A DNA stretch of 64,000 bases from Aphanothece cf. minutissima CCALA 015 (GTDB taxonomy: Bacteria; Cyanobacteriota; Cyanobacteriia; PCC-6307; Cyanobiaceae): positions 62,001 through 126,000 of the forward strand of contig PVWP01000003.1 of NCBI GenBank assembly GCA_003003925.1, in the 5' to 3' direction. Position numbers and translations under genes: made by a program. A model generated the notes under the pieces. That model was not told the DNA's origin and did no database searches. It saw only the letters and a list, made by a program, of their open reading frames with translations. Positions 24,668 through 36,808 of the stretch are shown piece by piece (the first letter of the stretch is position 1; each line of letters opens with the position of its first letter).

Positions 24668-25156
24668 TCAGTTGCCCAGGCCGGAGCTGATGTAGTCGAA
24701 GTAGACGCCCATCTCACGACCGGCATCGGGACCGACGAGGGAGGCGGTGGCTTCCTTCATGGCCTGGATCGACTGCACCGTGGCGCCGATGGGCACACCC
24801 AGGGAGTTGTAGGTCTCCTTGAGGCCGTTCAGCACGCGCTCGTCGAGAATCGACGTGTCACCGGCCAGCATGGCGTAGGTGGCGTAGCGCAGGTAGTAGT
24901 CGAGGTCGCGGATGCAGGCCGCGTAACGGCGGGTGGTGTACATGTTGCCGCCCGGACGGGTGATGTCCGAGTAGAGCAGGGCCTTGGCGACGGCTTCCTT
25001 GATGATGGCCGAAGCGTTGGCGCTGATCGTGGCGGCGGCACGCACCCGCAGCTCACCGCTGGCGAAGTACTGCTCGAGACGGCCCATGGAGCTGCCGTCG
25101 AGATAGAGCCCCTGGACGTCGGCCTGGTTGATGACGTTGGTGATGGCGTCTTGCAT
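24668..25156 (-). CDS. apcB: Allophycocyanin beta subunit
   Basis: 162 residues. Cys81 ([20 protein letters not shown]) binds phycocyanobilin, and Asn71 in RPGGNMY is the site of gamma-N-methylation in this family. Forms the alpha-beta monomer and the trimers of the core with ApcA. ATG at 25156; a longer frame upstream is not needed. The apcA stop is 43 bases upstream. Confidence 0.97.
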   Translation of the reverse strand: MQDAITNVINQADVQGLYLDGSSMGRLEQYFASGELRVRAAATISANASAIIKEAVAKALLYSDITRPGGNMYTTRRYAACIRDLDYYLRYATYAMLAGDTSILDERVLNGLKETYNSLGVPIGATVQSIQAMKEATASLVGPDAGREMGVYFDYISSGLGN

Positions 25157-25199
25157 GGATCCTGGGTTTGATGGCTTTGGACGATAGGGAGGTGAAACC

Positions 25200-25685
25200 T
25201 CAGGAGAGGGCGCCGACCACGTAGTCGAAGTAGAAGCCGGCCTCTTCGGCATCGGAGCCGGTGAGGAGGCCCGTGGCTGCGGTCTTCATCTCGCGCACGG
25301 CTTCCGCCATGGCTTCGAGGGGGGTGCCGAGGGCGCGATACATCTCGCGGGCCCCGATGACGCCGATCTCTTCGATCGGGGTCACATCCCCGGCGACCAC
25401 GCCGTAGGTGACCAGGCGGAGGTAGTAGTCCATGTCGCGCAGGCAGGAAGCCGTCATCTCTTCCCCGTAGGCGTTGCCGCCGGGGGAGACGAGATCGGGG
25501 CGCTTCTGGAAAAGCTGGCCTCCGGCCTGCTTCACGATGCGCTCCCGGCTTTCAGCCAGGACTTGGGCGACGCGCAGACGACGCTGACCCCCTGCCACGA
25601 ACGACTTGATCTGGTCAAGTTCGCCAGGGCTGAGGTAGCGGGCTTCGGCGTCCGCGTTGATGATCGAGTTGGAGACGATGCTCAT
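25200..25685 (-). CDS. apcA: Allophycocyanin alpha subunit
   Basis: 161 residues, exactly family length. Cys81 ([18 protein letters not shown]) is the phycocyanobilin attachment site. First gene of the apcA-apcB-apcC unit, with its own upstream region between it and the apcE terminator. Confidence 0.97.
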   Translation of the reverse strand: MSIVSNSIINADAEARYLSPGELDQIKSFVAGGQRRLRVAQVLAESRERIVKQAGGQLFQKRPDLVSPGGNAYGEEMTASCLRDMDYYLRLVTYGVVAGDVTPIEEIGVIGAREMYRALGTPLEAMAEAVREMKTAATGLLTGSDAEEAGFYFDYVVGALS

Positions 25686-26070
25686 GCAGTTCTGCCTCGA
25701 AACAAGCGGTCACCGTGAAGGAGACCGGTATCCGGTGGGTTAGTGGTGATCGGCTTGGCCGACCGTCGCATCATTCTGTGGCAAGGGCCGTCGCTCCCAT
25801 GGCAGCCGGTAACAGTTCTTCACGGCGGATCGGCTCGCGAGATCCCTTGGCTTGCAACGGCTTTGGCCGGAGTTGTTATCACCGTCCAGGCGCAGCAATT
25901 GTTCATCTTTTCAGCTTGCCGTCCCCGGTACCGCAGGTGCATCGACAGCCCAATCTCTTCGTCTCGTTGTAGAGACGGACCAAAAGAAACCCCCCGGGTC
26001 AGACCCGGGGGATCATCGGATGCGCCGATGGGCACCCCTCAGCGGGCGCCCATTATGGCCCGGGGGCTGA
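25686..26070 (-). promoter_or_regulatory. apcE-apcA intergenic region with probable apcA promoter
   Basis: 385 bases without a gene. The right end holds the apcE terminator. Left of it is a 6-bp hairpin CGTCTC / GAGACG (25960-25977), then an AT-richer stretch that on the minus strand contains GATAACAAC as a -10-like element about 195 bases before apcA, implying a long leader. No exact promoter can be fixed by eye. Confidence 0.4.
25982..26011 (-). terminator. Rho-independent terminator behind apcE
   Basis: Nine-base stem CCCCCGGGT / ACCCGGGGG (25991-26011) with loop CAG, followed on the minus strand by GTTTCTTTTG. It separates apcE from apcABC, so high expression of the small genes needs their own promoter or partial read-through. 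Confidence 0.85.
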
Positions 26071-29000
26071 TCAGATCGCGCCCTTCAGCGAGGGTGTGAG
26101 CCCGGCGTTGCCGCCGTAGAGGGAGGCGGTGCGGTTCACGGTCGTCAGGGGGACGCCATCCTCGGTGCCGAGGCCGCGCAGGTAGGGCACGGTGTCCTGG
26201 CCGAAGGCCGTGGCGTACTCCCGGGCGTTGAGCAGTTCGGCGACGGCGGCCTGCTGGCCGGCGGTGGCGCGGGTGGCCAGGAAGCGGCTCACTTCCGCCG
26301 GCATGGCGGCCCGGCCGAGCAGGGCCAGGTAGGCGGCGGAGGCGGCCCGCAGGGGGGCCATCCGCTGGAGCCGCTGCTGGAAGAGATCGCTGCCGGCGAT
26401 CTGGGCCACGAACTCGGCCACCGAGAGCTGACCGTCGCGCAGCTGGGATTCGGGATCCATCTGGCGTTCGGCCGCGAAGGGCACCCGGTTGAGGAGCTGG
26501 CGGTAGACCGCCTGCACCACTTCCTGCACCTGGGTCTCGCTGGGATCGCGGAGCAGCTGCACGGGCCTCGACAGGCTCTGACGGCGACGGAAGCCCTGGG
26601 GGGCGCCCGGCCGCAGGGCCTTGGCCATGGCGCCGTCGGGGGCGGTGGCGGCACCGCTCAGCAGGTTGGTGCCCACCAGGGCCTTCCAGCCGCCGGCGAT
26701 GCCGAGGCTGGACGGGGCCACGAAGCCGTTGCCGGAACCGGAGCTGGGGACGCCGCTGCGCCAGACGGGGGCGGCGCCACCACCGGGCTGCCAGGGGGAC
26801 TGGCTCCAGCTGCGGGTAGGGGCAGGGGGCTGCCGGAGGGTTCCGGGACCGCTGGGTGCACCCGTGGCGGCCGTGGCTCCCTGGCCACCGGCCACCTCCG
26901 CCTTCCACTGCCCACGCACCTTGGGCCGGGCGGGCAGGTTGCGGGGGACGAGATCGCCGACGGTGCGGATCTCCTGGGCCACCGGCACGGTGGGCCGCTG
27001 CAGGGGGGTGATGTCGGCGACCGTCTCCAGGGTGCGCACCAGGCCCGGGACGCGGCGGGCGTTGCGATCGGCCGGGGTGATGAAGCGCTCGTAGGGAACG
27101 GTGTCCTCGCCGAAGCAGTCGTTGTACTCGCGGCCTTCGATCATGGCGTCGACGACGCCGTAGAAGCCCTTGCGGGCGGCGGTGTCGAAGTAGGCGTTGA
27201 TCTCCCAGCGGCCGAAGGTGGGCCGGCCGAGGATGCGGCGGTGCATCACCTCGATGGCCTTGGTGATGTAGAGGCCGCTCCAGTAACGGCGCCGGAAGGC
27301 GTTGGAGCGGGCCACCTGGCGCACGAACTCCCGCAGGCTGATGTCGCCGTTCTCGAGCTTGATCTCCTCGACCTTGTTGCGCTCACCGGCGTAGCCGGCG
27401 GTGCCCAGCACCTGCACGTAGACCGCATTGATGACGGCCTGGGTGCTGGATTCGGTGCCGCGGATGCTGGGCTGGCCCCCCCGGCGGGGGGTGGAGCTGC
27501 CGCCGGTGGCGATCTGGCGCAGGCGCACCACCTTCGGCCCCACCCGGCGCGGGGTGGCCTTACGGAACTGGGCGCTGTCCATGGGCCCGGGCTGGGCCAT
27601 GCCGTTGCCGATCAGGATCCGGCGGGTGTCGTAGCTGAAGGGGGCCGGGCGGGTGGCCACCGACGCCGTGCTGGACGGGAAGATCGCCCCGTAGGTGAGG
27701 GCCAGGGGATCGTTGCCGCCGCCGTAGGGGTGCTGGTCGGCGAGGGGCTGGCGGTAGGAGGCGTAGAGGGTGATGTACTGGGGCGCCCCCTCGAACGGCG
27801 CACTGAAGCGGAAGAGGTTGCGGTTGGAGCCCCAGCCGGCGCTCTCCTGGGCCTCTTCGCCGATGTCGCGGAGGTACGGGACCGTCTCCTCACCGAAGAC
27901 CCGGGCGTACTCCATCCCGTTGACCAGGGCATCGACGAGGCCGTTCAGCCCCTTGGCGCTGACGATGGCGAAGTACTGGCGGAACTCTTCGATCGAGCTC
28001 ACACCACGGCCGAGGAAGTGGCGGAAGGCGAGCTCCACCACCCGGCTGTTGGAGAAGCGGCCATAGAACTGGCGCCGGTAGACCTTGCTGCGGCCGAGGG
28101 CGCGGATGAACTCCCGCATCGAGAGCTGGCCCTGGCGCACCTGGGTGGCCTCCACCGGGCAGACCACCTGGGAGTAGCCCTTGACGATGTCCCGCTCGAA
28201 CACCTGGCGGTAGGCGGCACGGATGACCTCGGCCTTTTCGGCACCGGAGAGGCCCGGCTTCATCACGAAGCGCTGGGCGCCTTCGGCGGCGAGGGCATAG
28301 ATCGCCGGCAGCTGCAGGCCCTGGTTGACCGGGCTGCCCAGGCGGGCCCGGGTGGAGGGGGTGGGGATCTCGAGCTCCTTGAGGAGCACGTTGAAGCAGT
28401 CGATCACCAGCTGGCGGGAGTCCGGCTCCCCCTTGAACAGACCGGCCGCGGCGGCGCGCATCTCCTGCAGGGCCACGTTGGTGGCGGCCAGGGAGCAGGC
28501 CTTCTCGAGCACGTCGCGCAGGCCGCGGGTGTTCACCGCCAGGATGCTGGGATCGCCGGCGATCACGGCATAGCCCACGTAGCGGAGGAACCAGGCCATG
28601 TCCCGCAGCGACTTGCGCATGCGGGCGTTGCCGTAGATCGCCACCGAGATGGGGTTGAAGCCGCTGGGCAGCACGACCCGCACGTCGGCGTCGGCCTGGA
28701 CACCCTCAAGGATGCGGCCGAGCAGACCACTGCCGCCGGAGCCCTGGGCGAAGGTGCGCACCGACCGCTGGAACGCGGCCTGGTCGGCGGCGAGGGCGAC
28801 CCCATCGCCCGCTCCGGCGCTGGGGGTGCTGAGGGGGGCGTCGAGATAGGAGAGGGGCGTGCCGCCGGTGAAGATCCGGTTGGCGGCCCGGGCCACGATC
28901 GCGTCGGCGTTGGCGGAGATCCGTCGGGCGGCTTCGACGCGGATCTGGCCGCTGCGGAAGAAGGTGGTCAGGGCGTCCAGTTCGCCGCCGTCGGGGAAAC

Positions 29001-29097
29001 GGTCCTGCTGCTCCGCTTTCCGGACGCTGGAGAGCGGCAGGGTGTCGTAGCGCTGGGGGGCGACCCTGGTGCTGCCGCTGCTGGCGGTCACGGTCAT
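26071..29097 (-). CDS. apcE: Phycobilisome core-membrane linker / terminal emitter ApcE (Lcm)
   Basis: 1,008 residues. An N-terminal phycobiliprotein-like domain (about 20-235), interrupted by the usual loop insertion (about 75-145), is followed by three REP linker domains at about 290-425 (MREFIRALGRSKVYRRQFYG), 570-710 (LREFVRQVARSNAFRRRYWS) and 875-985 (VAEFVAQIAGSDLFQQRLQR). Three repeats predict a tricylindrical core. Cys201 in EKACSLAATNVAL is a candidate chromophore site. The linker between repeats two and three is unusually Pro/Gly/Ser-rich. ATG 29097 begins MTVTASSGSTR; the frame stays open further upstream. Confidence 0.95.
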   Translation of the reverse strand: MTVTASSGSTRVAPQRYDTLPLSSVRKAEQQDRFPDGGELDALTTFFRSGQIRVEAARRISANADAIVARAANRIFTGGTPLSYLDAPLSTPSAGAGDGVALAADQAAFQRSVRTFAQGSGGSGLLGRILEGVQADADVRVVLPSGFNPISVAIYGNARMRKSLRDMAWFLRYVGYAVIAGDPSILAVNTRGLRDVLEKACSLAATNVALQEMRAAAAGLFKGEPDSRQLVIDCFNVLLKELEIPTPSTRARLGSPVNQGLQLPAIYALAAEGAQRFVMKPGLSGAEKAEVIRAAYRQVFERDIVKGYSQVVCPVEATQVRQGQLSMREFIRALGRSKVYRRQFYGRFSNSRVVELAFRHFLGRGVSSIEEFRQYFAIVSAKGLNGLVDALVNGMEYARVFGEETVPYLRDIGEEAQESAGWGSNRNLFRFSAPFEGAPQYITLYASYRQPLADQHPYGGGNDPLALTYGAIFPSSTASVATRPAPFSYDTRRILIGNGMAQPGPMDSAQFRKATPRRVGPKVVRLRQIATGGSSTPRRGGQPSIRGTESSTQAVINAVYVQVLGTAGYAGERNKVEEIKLENGDISLREFVRQVARSNAFRRRYWSGLYITKAIEVMHRRILGRPTFGRWEINAYFDTAARKGFYGVVDAMIEGREYNDCFGEDTVPYERFITPADRNARRVPGLVRTLETVADITPLQRPTVPVAQEIRTVGDLVPRNLPARPKVRGQWKAEVAGGQGATAATGAPSGPGTLRQPPAPTRSWSQSPWQPGGGAAPVWRSGVPSSGSGNGFVAPSSLGIAGGWKALVGTNLLSGAATAPDGAMAKALRPGAPQGFRRRQSLSRPVQLLRDPSETQVQEVVQAVYRQLLNRVPFAAERQMDPESQLRDGQLSVAEFVAQIAGSDLFQQRLQRMAPLRAASAAYLALLGRAAMPAEVSRFLATRATAGQQAAVAELLNAREYATAFGQDTVPYLRGLGTEDGVPLTTVNRTASLYGGNAGLTPSLKGAI

Positions 29098-29246
29098 GAA
29101 CGAGAGCGAGCCGGGCTGGGTCACGTTACGGCTGGCCCCCTGGCCCCCCGGGGCGGGATGAACAAATGTTTGCAGCCTTCTGAGGCGCTCACGCTGAACG
29201 GCGGCCGGCGCCGTGGAATGCTGCCGGAACCCGCACCAAGGCATTG
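29098..29246. promoter_or_regulatory. Divergent promoter region apcE / methyltransferase
   Basis: 149 bases between two divergent starts. It must hold the apcE promoter. No clear -10/-35 pair can be fixed in this GC-rich stretch; AACAAATGTTTG (29160-29171) is a 12-base near-palindrome and the only AT-rich segment. Confidence 0.4.
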
Positions 29247-30494
29247 ATGGATCACCCCCCGGAGGCCCCGCTGGACGCCGCGACGCCGGTGGTGAGCGCC
29301 TTCTACGACCGCTTCCCCTACCCGGGGGACCCCCTCCAGGACGGTCCGCCGCCGGGATACAACTGGCGCTGGTGCGTGGACAGCGTGGTGGCGGCCGTGG
29401 ACGGGGTCCTGCCGCCGCGGCCGCGGCCCTGGCGGATCCTCGACGCCGGCTGCGGCACGGGGGTGAGCACCGACTACCTCTGCCACCTCAACCCGGGGGC
29501 CACCGTGCTGGCGGTGGACATCAGCGCCGGCGCCCTGGCGGTGGCACGGGAGCGCACCGCCCGCTCCGGGGCCGCCGCCCGGGTGGAGGAGCTGCGTATC
29601 GAGCAGCGCAGCCTGCTCGATCTGGCGGGGGAGGGACCCTTCGACTACATCAACTCGGTGGGGGTGCTGCACCACCTCGACCGGCCCGAGGAGGGCCTGC
29701 GGGCCCTGGTGCCCCTGCTGCGGCCGGGGGGGCTGCTGCACCTCTTTCTCTATGCCGACGGCGGCCGCTGGGAGATCCACCGCACCCAGCGGGCCCTGGC
29801 CCTGATGGGGGTGGGCACCGGACCGGCGGGTCTGCGGCTGGGCCGGGAGCTGTTCGCCACCCTGCCCGAGACCAACCGCCTGCGGCGGCACCACGAGCAG
29901 CGCTGGGCCCTCGACACCGCCGCCGATGCCAATTTCGCCGACATGTACCTCCACCCCCAGGAGACCAGCTACGACCTCGAGCGCCTGTTTCGCTTCGTTG
30001 ACCAGCCCGGGATCCGCTTCGCCGGTTTCTCCAATCCCGAGGTCTGGGATCCCGCCCGGCTGCTGCAGGGGGAACTGCTGGAGCGGGCCCGGGCGCTGCC
30101 GGCGCGGCAGCAGTGGGCCCTGGTGGAGAGCCTCGATCCCGACATCAGCCACTTCGAGTTCTTCCTGCGGCGCCAGGAGGGCGAAGGGGCACCGGAGGTG
30201 GAGGCGGCGGCCTGGAGCGACACGGCGCCGCAGGCGTTGAGCGACGAGGCCCTGCTGGCGGCCGGGGGCGAGTGCAACCGCTGCCTGTGGGGCTGGCCCT
30301 CCACGGCGCTGCTGGGCCCCGACCTGCGTCCCCTGACCCTCACGGAGGAGGAGCTGGCCCTGATGGAGGCCCTGGAGGCGGCCCACGCCGGCACGCCGAT
30401 CGGGGCGCTGCCCCTGGCCCAGGGCCCCGCCGAGCGGGTGGCGGCGGCGCGGCGGCTGCTGGCGGAGCGGGTGCTTCTGTTGCTTAAAGCCTGA
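29247..30494 (+). CDS. Class I SAM-dependent methyltransferase, candidate phycobiliprotein methylase
   Basis: 415 residues. Motif I is ILDAGCGTGVSTDYLCHL (about 68-85), with VLAVDISAGALAVARER and the downstream INSVGVLHHLDRPEEGLRAL; a C-terminal region of about 200 residues contains ECNRCLWGWPS. Starting at ATG 29247; a TTG directly precedes it. It is divergent from apcE. Asn methylation of phycobiliprotein beta subunits is done by CpcM, a soluble SAM enzyme of similar size, so this location makes CpcM a hypothesis only. It lies 46 bases before the ATP synthase operon. Confidence 0.75.
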   Translation: MDHPPEAPLDAATPVVSAFYDRFPYPGDPLQDGPPPGYNWRWCVDSVVAAVDGVLPPRPRPWRILDAGCGTGVSTDYLCHLNPGATVLAVDISAGALAVARERTARSGAAARVEELRIEQRSLLDLAGEGPFDYINSVGVLHHLDRPEEGLRALVPLLRPGGLLHLFLYADGGRWEIHRTQRALALMGVGTGPAGLRLGRELFATLPETNRLRRHHEQRWALDTAADANFADMYLHPQETSYDLERLFRFVDQPGIRFAGFSNPEVWDPARLLQGELLERARALPARQQWALVESLDPDISHFEFFLRRQEGEGAPEVEAAAWSDTAPQALSDEALLAAGGECNRCLWGWPSTALLGPDLRPLTLTEEELALMEALEAAHAGTPIGALPLAQGPAERVAAARRLLAERVLLLLKA

Positions 30495-30540
30495 ACGGGC
30501 CGAGTGATAAAGTCCGCACGCCAAGACGGAGCCTCGTCGG

Positions 30541-31014
30541 TTGCAGGCTGCCCTGACCCCCTCCCCGGATGCCGTCCCCCCCGCGGAGACGTCGACCGAA
30601 GAGGTCGCAGTCCATCCGGCCAACGAGCCTCTCCCCCAGCCTGAACTCCCCGCCGCTCCGGCGACGGTGAACAACGGCATGGACGGTTACCTGCGGCTGC
30701 AGCGCCGGATGCTTCTTTCCACGGTCTGTGCCACCGCCCTGGCGGTGCCCCTCACGGCCCTGTGGTTCGACCTCCCCACCGCTTTCAGCCTGCTGGTGGG
30801 AGCCCTGGCGGGACTCCTGTACCTCCGCCTCCTGGCCCGCAGCGTGACCCGCTTCGGCGTCGAAACCAAGGGGGTGGGCAAGGCCCAGCTGCTGGTGCCC
30901 GTGGTGCTGGTGGTCGCGGCCGCCAGGCTCCCCGTCCTTGAGATCCTGCCCGCCGTCCTGGGCTTTCTCCTCTACAAGCCCGCCCTGATCGTTCAGGCCG
31001 TCCTCGACACCTGA
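30541..31014 (+). CDS. atpI: ATP synthase protein I (AtpI / Atp1)
   Basis: 157 residues from a TTG; internal ATG codons at the position of MDGYLRLQ would give a shorter form. A polar, Pro-rich N-terminus of about 45 residues is followed by four hydrophobic segments ([65 protein letters not shown]). It is the usual leader gene of the cyanobacterial ATP synthase operon and helps c-ring assembly. TGATAAAGT 35 bases upstream could be a -10 element. Confidence 0.82.
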   Translation: MQAALTPSPDAVPPAETSTEEVAVHPANEPLPQPELPAAPATVNNGMDGYLRLQRRMLLSTVCATALAVPLTALWFDLPTAFSLLVGALAGLLYLRLLARSVTRFGVETKGVGKAQLLVPVVLVVAAARLPVLEILPAVLGFLLYKPALIVQAVLDT

Positions 31015-31088
31015 TACCGCTTCAGCCGCTCCGGCGGCCCACTTCAGCCGCCTTGCGGCACCCGACGTTCCGCCAGGTCCTATCCCCG

Positions 31089-32217
<1,129 letters not shown>

Positions 32218-32317
32218 TCGGAGGCCGTCGCGGGGATGACAGGGCCGCCCGTCCGTTGCGGCCCTTCTCCACCCCCGGCTCCGTCCACGCCTGCACCACC
32301 GCCCGCCTTATTGCCCC

Positions 32318-32800
32318 ATGACCAGCTGGCTTCTGCTCGCCGAGGCAGGTGCGACCGCAGGGTCGCCCGAGGGAGGTCTGTTCGACCTCGACGCCACCCT
32401 GCCGCTCATGGCGCTGCAGGTGGTGATCCTCACCTTCATTCTCAACAGCCTGTTCTTCCGACCGGTCGGCAAGGCCGTCGAGGACCGTGAGGGCTACATC
32501 GCCACCAGCCGGACCCAGGCCAAGGAGAAGCTGGCCCAGGCCGAGCGCCTCGAGGCCGACCTCAAGGAGCAGCTGAAGGGGGCCCGCCTTGAGGCCCAGA
32601 AGGTGATCCTCGAGGCGGAGCAGGATTCCGACCGCCTCTACCGGGAGGCCCTGGCCGTGGCCCAGGCCGAAGCGATCGCCAGCCGCGAAAGTGCCCGCAG
32701 CAAGATCGATGCTCAGCGCGCCGAAGCCCTGAGCGTTCTTGAGGCCGATGCCGACAGGCTCGCCGACCTCATCGTCGACCGTCTCCTGACCGCCTCATGA
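32318..32800 (+). CDS. atpF2: ATP synthase F0 subunit b'
   Basis: 160 residues with one membrane segment ([18 protein letters not shown]) and a long charged helix rich in Ala/Glu/Lys that forms the peripheral stalk with subunit b. Position between c and b is the photosynthetic-type arrangement; the gene is also called atpG in cyanobacteria. Its last codons overlap the start of atpF by 4 bases. Confidence 0.93.
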   Translation: MTSWLLLAEAGATAGSPEGGLFDLDATLPLMALQVVILTFILNSLFFRPVGKAVEDREGYIATSRTQAKEKLAQAERLEADLKEQLKGARLEAQKVILEAEQDSDRLYREALAVAQAEAIASRESARSKIDAQRAEALSVLEADADRLADLIVDRLLTAS

Positions 32801-33315
32801 TGATCTCTCCGCTACTGGCCAGCCACGGCAGCTTCGGCCTCAACCTCGACATCTTCGAGACCAACATCATTAACCTGGCGATCGTCATCGCCGGGCTCAC
32901 CTGGTTCCTGAGGGGATTCCTCGGCGGGATCCTGGAGCGCCGCCGCGAGCGGATCCTGGCCGAACTCAAGGATGCCGAGGAGCGCCTGAAGGCGGCCACC
33001 GCCTCCCTGGCCGAGGCTCAGAGCAGCCTGGGTGAGGCCCGCACCCGTGCCGAGAAGATCCGCGCCGACGGCAAGGCCCGGGCCGAGGCCATCCGCTTCG
33101 ACAGCGAGAAGCGCACCGTCGAGGAGATGGCTCGCCTCAAGCAGGACTCTCAGTCCGACGTCGATTCGGAGATCTCCCGCGTCAGCCGTCTGCTGCAGCG
33201 CGAGGCGGCGGAGATGGCCATCGCCAAGGCCCTGGTGAGCCTGCCCGGCCGCCTCGACGCCAGCGCCCAGGCCCGGCTGATCGACCAGTCCATTCAATCG
33301 ATGGGGAACGCCTGA
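32797..33315 (+). CDS. atpF: ATP synthase F0 subunit b
   Basis: 172 residues. One hydrophobic N-terminal segment ([21 protein letters not shown]) followed by a long helical stalk domain ([21 protein letters not shown]). Forms the peripheral stalk with b'. It overlaps atpF2 by 4 bases (ATGA) and the delta gene by 1 base (TGATG), so the stalk genes are translationally coupled. Confidence 0.94.
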   Translation: MMISPLLASHGSFGLNLDIFETNIINLAIVIAGLTWFLRGFLGGILERRRERILAELKDAEERLKAATASLAEAQSSLGEARTRAEKIRADGKARAEAIRFDSEKRTVEEMARLKQDSQSDVDSEISRVSRLLQREAAEMAIAKALVSLPGRLDASAQARLIDQSIQSMGNA

Positions 33316-33863
33316 TGCCTCTGCTCAACACCATCACCACCCCCTACGCCGACGCCTTCCTGCAGGTGTGCGACGCCAACGGTGACACCGAGGCGGTGAT
33401 CGATCAGGCCCGGGCAATCCTCGCCCTCTGGCATGACTCCAGCGACCTGCGTGAGGCGATGGCCTCCCCCGTGCTTGAGGTCGAGGGCAAGAAGGCGGCG
33501 CTCGAGCAACTCTTCGGCGGCAGCATCTCCCCCTCCTTCCTCAACCTCCTCAAGCTCCTGACCGACCGCCAGCGCATCGGCTTCCTCGATGCCGTTCTGG
33601 AGCGGCTCCTGGAGCTCTACCGCGAGCAGAACCAGATCGCCCTGGCCACCGTGACCTCGGCGAGCCCCCTCAGCGAGGAGCAGCAGGCGCTGCTCGCCGA
33701 GAAGGCCAAGGCCGTGGCCGGCACCGACAAGGTGGAGATCAGCCTTGCGGTCGATCCCGCCCTGATTGGCGGGTTCGTCCTCAGTGTCGGTTCCCGGGTG
33801 ATCGACGCCAGCCTCGCCGGCCAGGTTCGGCGCCTCGGTCTGTCGCTCGCCAACGTGAGCTGA
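33315..33863 (+). CDS. atpH: ATP synthase F1 subunit delta
   Basis: 182 residues, connects the peripheral stalk to the top of F1. The N-terminal [16 protein letters not shown] and the C-terminal IDPA-type strand [21 protein letters not shown] are signature parts of the OSCP/delta family. The plastid-style name in cyanobacteria is atpD. Confidence 0.94.
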   Translation: MPLLNTITTPYADAFLQVCDANGDTEAVIDQARAILALWHDSSDLREAMASPVLEVEGKKAALEQLFGGSISPSFLNLLKLLTDRQRIGFLDAVLERLLELYREQNQIALATVTSASPLSEEQQALLAEKAKAVAGTDKVEISLAVDPALIGGFVLSVGSRVIDASLAGQVRRLGLSLANVS

Positions 33864-33922
33864 CGCCTCCCCCCTCCCCTCCTCTCCTCACTTCATCGCC
33901 TCCCCTCCGGGGACTCCCACCC

Positions 33923-35440
<1,518 letters not shown>

Positions 35441-35453
35441 GGAGCCACCACCC

Positions 35454-36404
35454 ATGGCCAATCTCAAGGCAATCCGTGACCGGATCAGTTCGGTCAAGAA
35501 CACACGCAAGATCACCGAAGCCATGCGGCTGGTGGCCGCCGCCAAGGTGCGCCGTGCCCAGGAGCAGGTGCTGCGCACCCGCCCCTTCGCCGACCGCCTG
35601 GCCCGGGTGCTCCAGAACCTCGAGTCCCGCATGGGCTTCGAGGGGGCCGACTCGCCCCTGCTGGCCGAGCGCCGTCCGGTGGGCACCATCACCCTGCTGG
35701 TGGTCACCGGGGACCGGGGTCTCTGCGGTGGCTACAACGCCAACGTGATCCGCCGGGCCGAGCAGCGCTTCGCCGAGCTCAAGGGCCAGGGCTTCACGGT
35801 GGACATGGTGCTGATGGGCCGCAAGGCCATCACCTACTTCACCAACCGCTCCTACCCGATCCGGGCCACCTTCACCGGTCTGGAGCAGGTGCCCACCTCC
35901 CAGGAAGCGAACGAAATCGCCAACGAAGTGCTCGCTGAGTTCCTCTCCGCCAGCACCGACCGCGTGGAGATCGTCTTCACCCGCTTCATCAACCTGGTGA
36001 GCTCCCAGCCGGTCGTGCAGACCCTGCTGCCCCTCGATCCCCAGGGCATCGCCAGCTCCGACGATGAGATCTTCCGTCTCATCACCCGTGACGGCCGCCT
36101 CGGGGTGGAGACCGGCAAGGTGGAGAACGCCGAGCCGGCCCTGCAGCCAGACTTCGTGTTCGAGCAGAGCCCGGAGCAGCTGCTCAATGCCCTGCTGCCC
36201 CTCTACCTGGCCAACCAGCTGCTGCGCTCCCTCCAGGAAGCCGCCGCCAGCGAACTGGCCAGCCGGATGACGGCCATGAACAACGCCAGCGACAACGCCA
36301 AGGCGCTCGCCAAGACCCTCACCCTCGACTACAACAAGGCCCGCCAGGCCGCCATCACCCAGGAGATCCTGGAAGTGGTGGGTGGCGCGGCGGCGATGGG
36401 CTGA
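35454..36404 (+). CDS. atpG: ATP synthase F1 subunit gamma
   Basis: 316 residues, central rotor shaft. The N-terminal [21 protein letters not shown] and C-terminal [18 protein letters not shown] helices are diagnostic. The photosynthetic-type insertion (about 195-235) is present but has no cysteine pair, as in other cyanobacteria and unlike plant chloroplasts, so thiol redox control is absent. Its last 50 bases overlap the 3' end of the opposing PPC gene. Also named atpC. Confidence 0.96.
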   Translation: MANLKAIRDRISSVKNTRKITEAMRLVAAAKVRRAQEQVLRTRPFADRLARVLQNLESRMGFEGADSPLLAERRPVGTITLLVVTGDRGLCGGYNANVIRRAEQRFAELKGQGFTVDMVLMGRKAITYFTNRSYPIRATFTGLEQVPTSQEANEIANEVLAEFLSASTDRVEIVFTRFINLVSSQPVVQTLLPLDPQGIASSDDEIFRLITRDGRLGVETGKVENAEPALQPDFVFEQSPEQLLNALLPLYLANQLLRSLQEAAASELASRMTAMNNASDNAKALAKTLTLDYNKARQAAITQEILEVVGGAAAMG

Positions 36405-36786
36405 CCCGCAGCTCCAGGTGGCCGGTGGCGGGATCCCGCTCCCGGCCCAGCTGCCAGCCTTCCGTCCGGGCCAGCAGCAGTTCCATGGTCGTTCGCACGC
36501 GGCTTCCGTGGCAGAGATGGCCGCCCGTCGTGCGGCCCTCGGCATCCGCCACCACCAGGTGCAGGTGGGCGCCGTCCCTGCTGAGGCTGCCTGCCAGCAG
36601 GATCACCTCCTGCGGACCGGCCAGCACGAGGCCTGCGTCCTGATCAGCGAAGCGCAGCACCGGACTCTCCAGGCTGCCGATCCCGCAGACGACGAAGCCG
36701 CAGAGCTCCGGATCCGCCTGGGCCCGTTGTTCGAGTTCCCTGCGCAGATCCACTCCCGGCGGCAGACGGAGGGGGTGGTACGTCAT
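36355..36786 (-). CDS. PPC/DUF296 domain protein
   Basis: 143 residues, a single PPC domain (plants and prokaryotes conserved). The conserved [20 protein letters not shown] contains the His cluster and Gly-Gly-His found in this family, where prokaryotic members form trimers and may bind metal; plant versions are fused to AT-hook DNA-binding segments. ATG 36786 lies 22 bases behind the HD-GYP stop, suggesting a two-gene unit. The C-terminal 16 codons overlap atpG on the other strand. Confidence 0.8.
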   Translation of the reverse strand: MTYHPLRLPPGVDLRRELEQRAQADPELCGFVVCGIGSLESPVLRFADQDAGLVLAGPQEVILLAGSLSRDGAHLHLVVADAEGRTTGGHLCHGSRVRTTMELLLARTEGWQLGRERDPATGHLELRVSPSPPRHPPLPGSPG

Positions 36787-36808
36787 GGCGTGGCGTGGGC
36801 CTCCGGGT

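Noticed and set aside
27241..29247. 668-codon plus-strand frame opposite apcE
   Set aside because: Composition typical of an antisense shadow (Gly, Ala, His, Asp runs); apcE is unambiguous.
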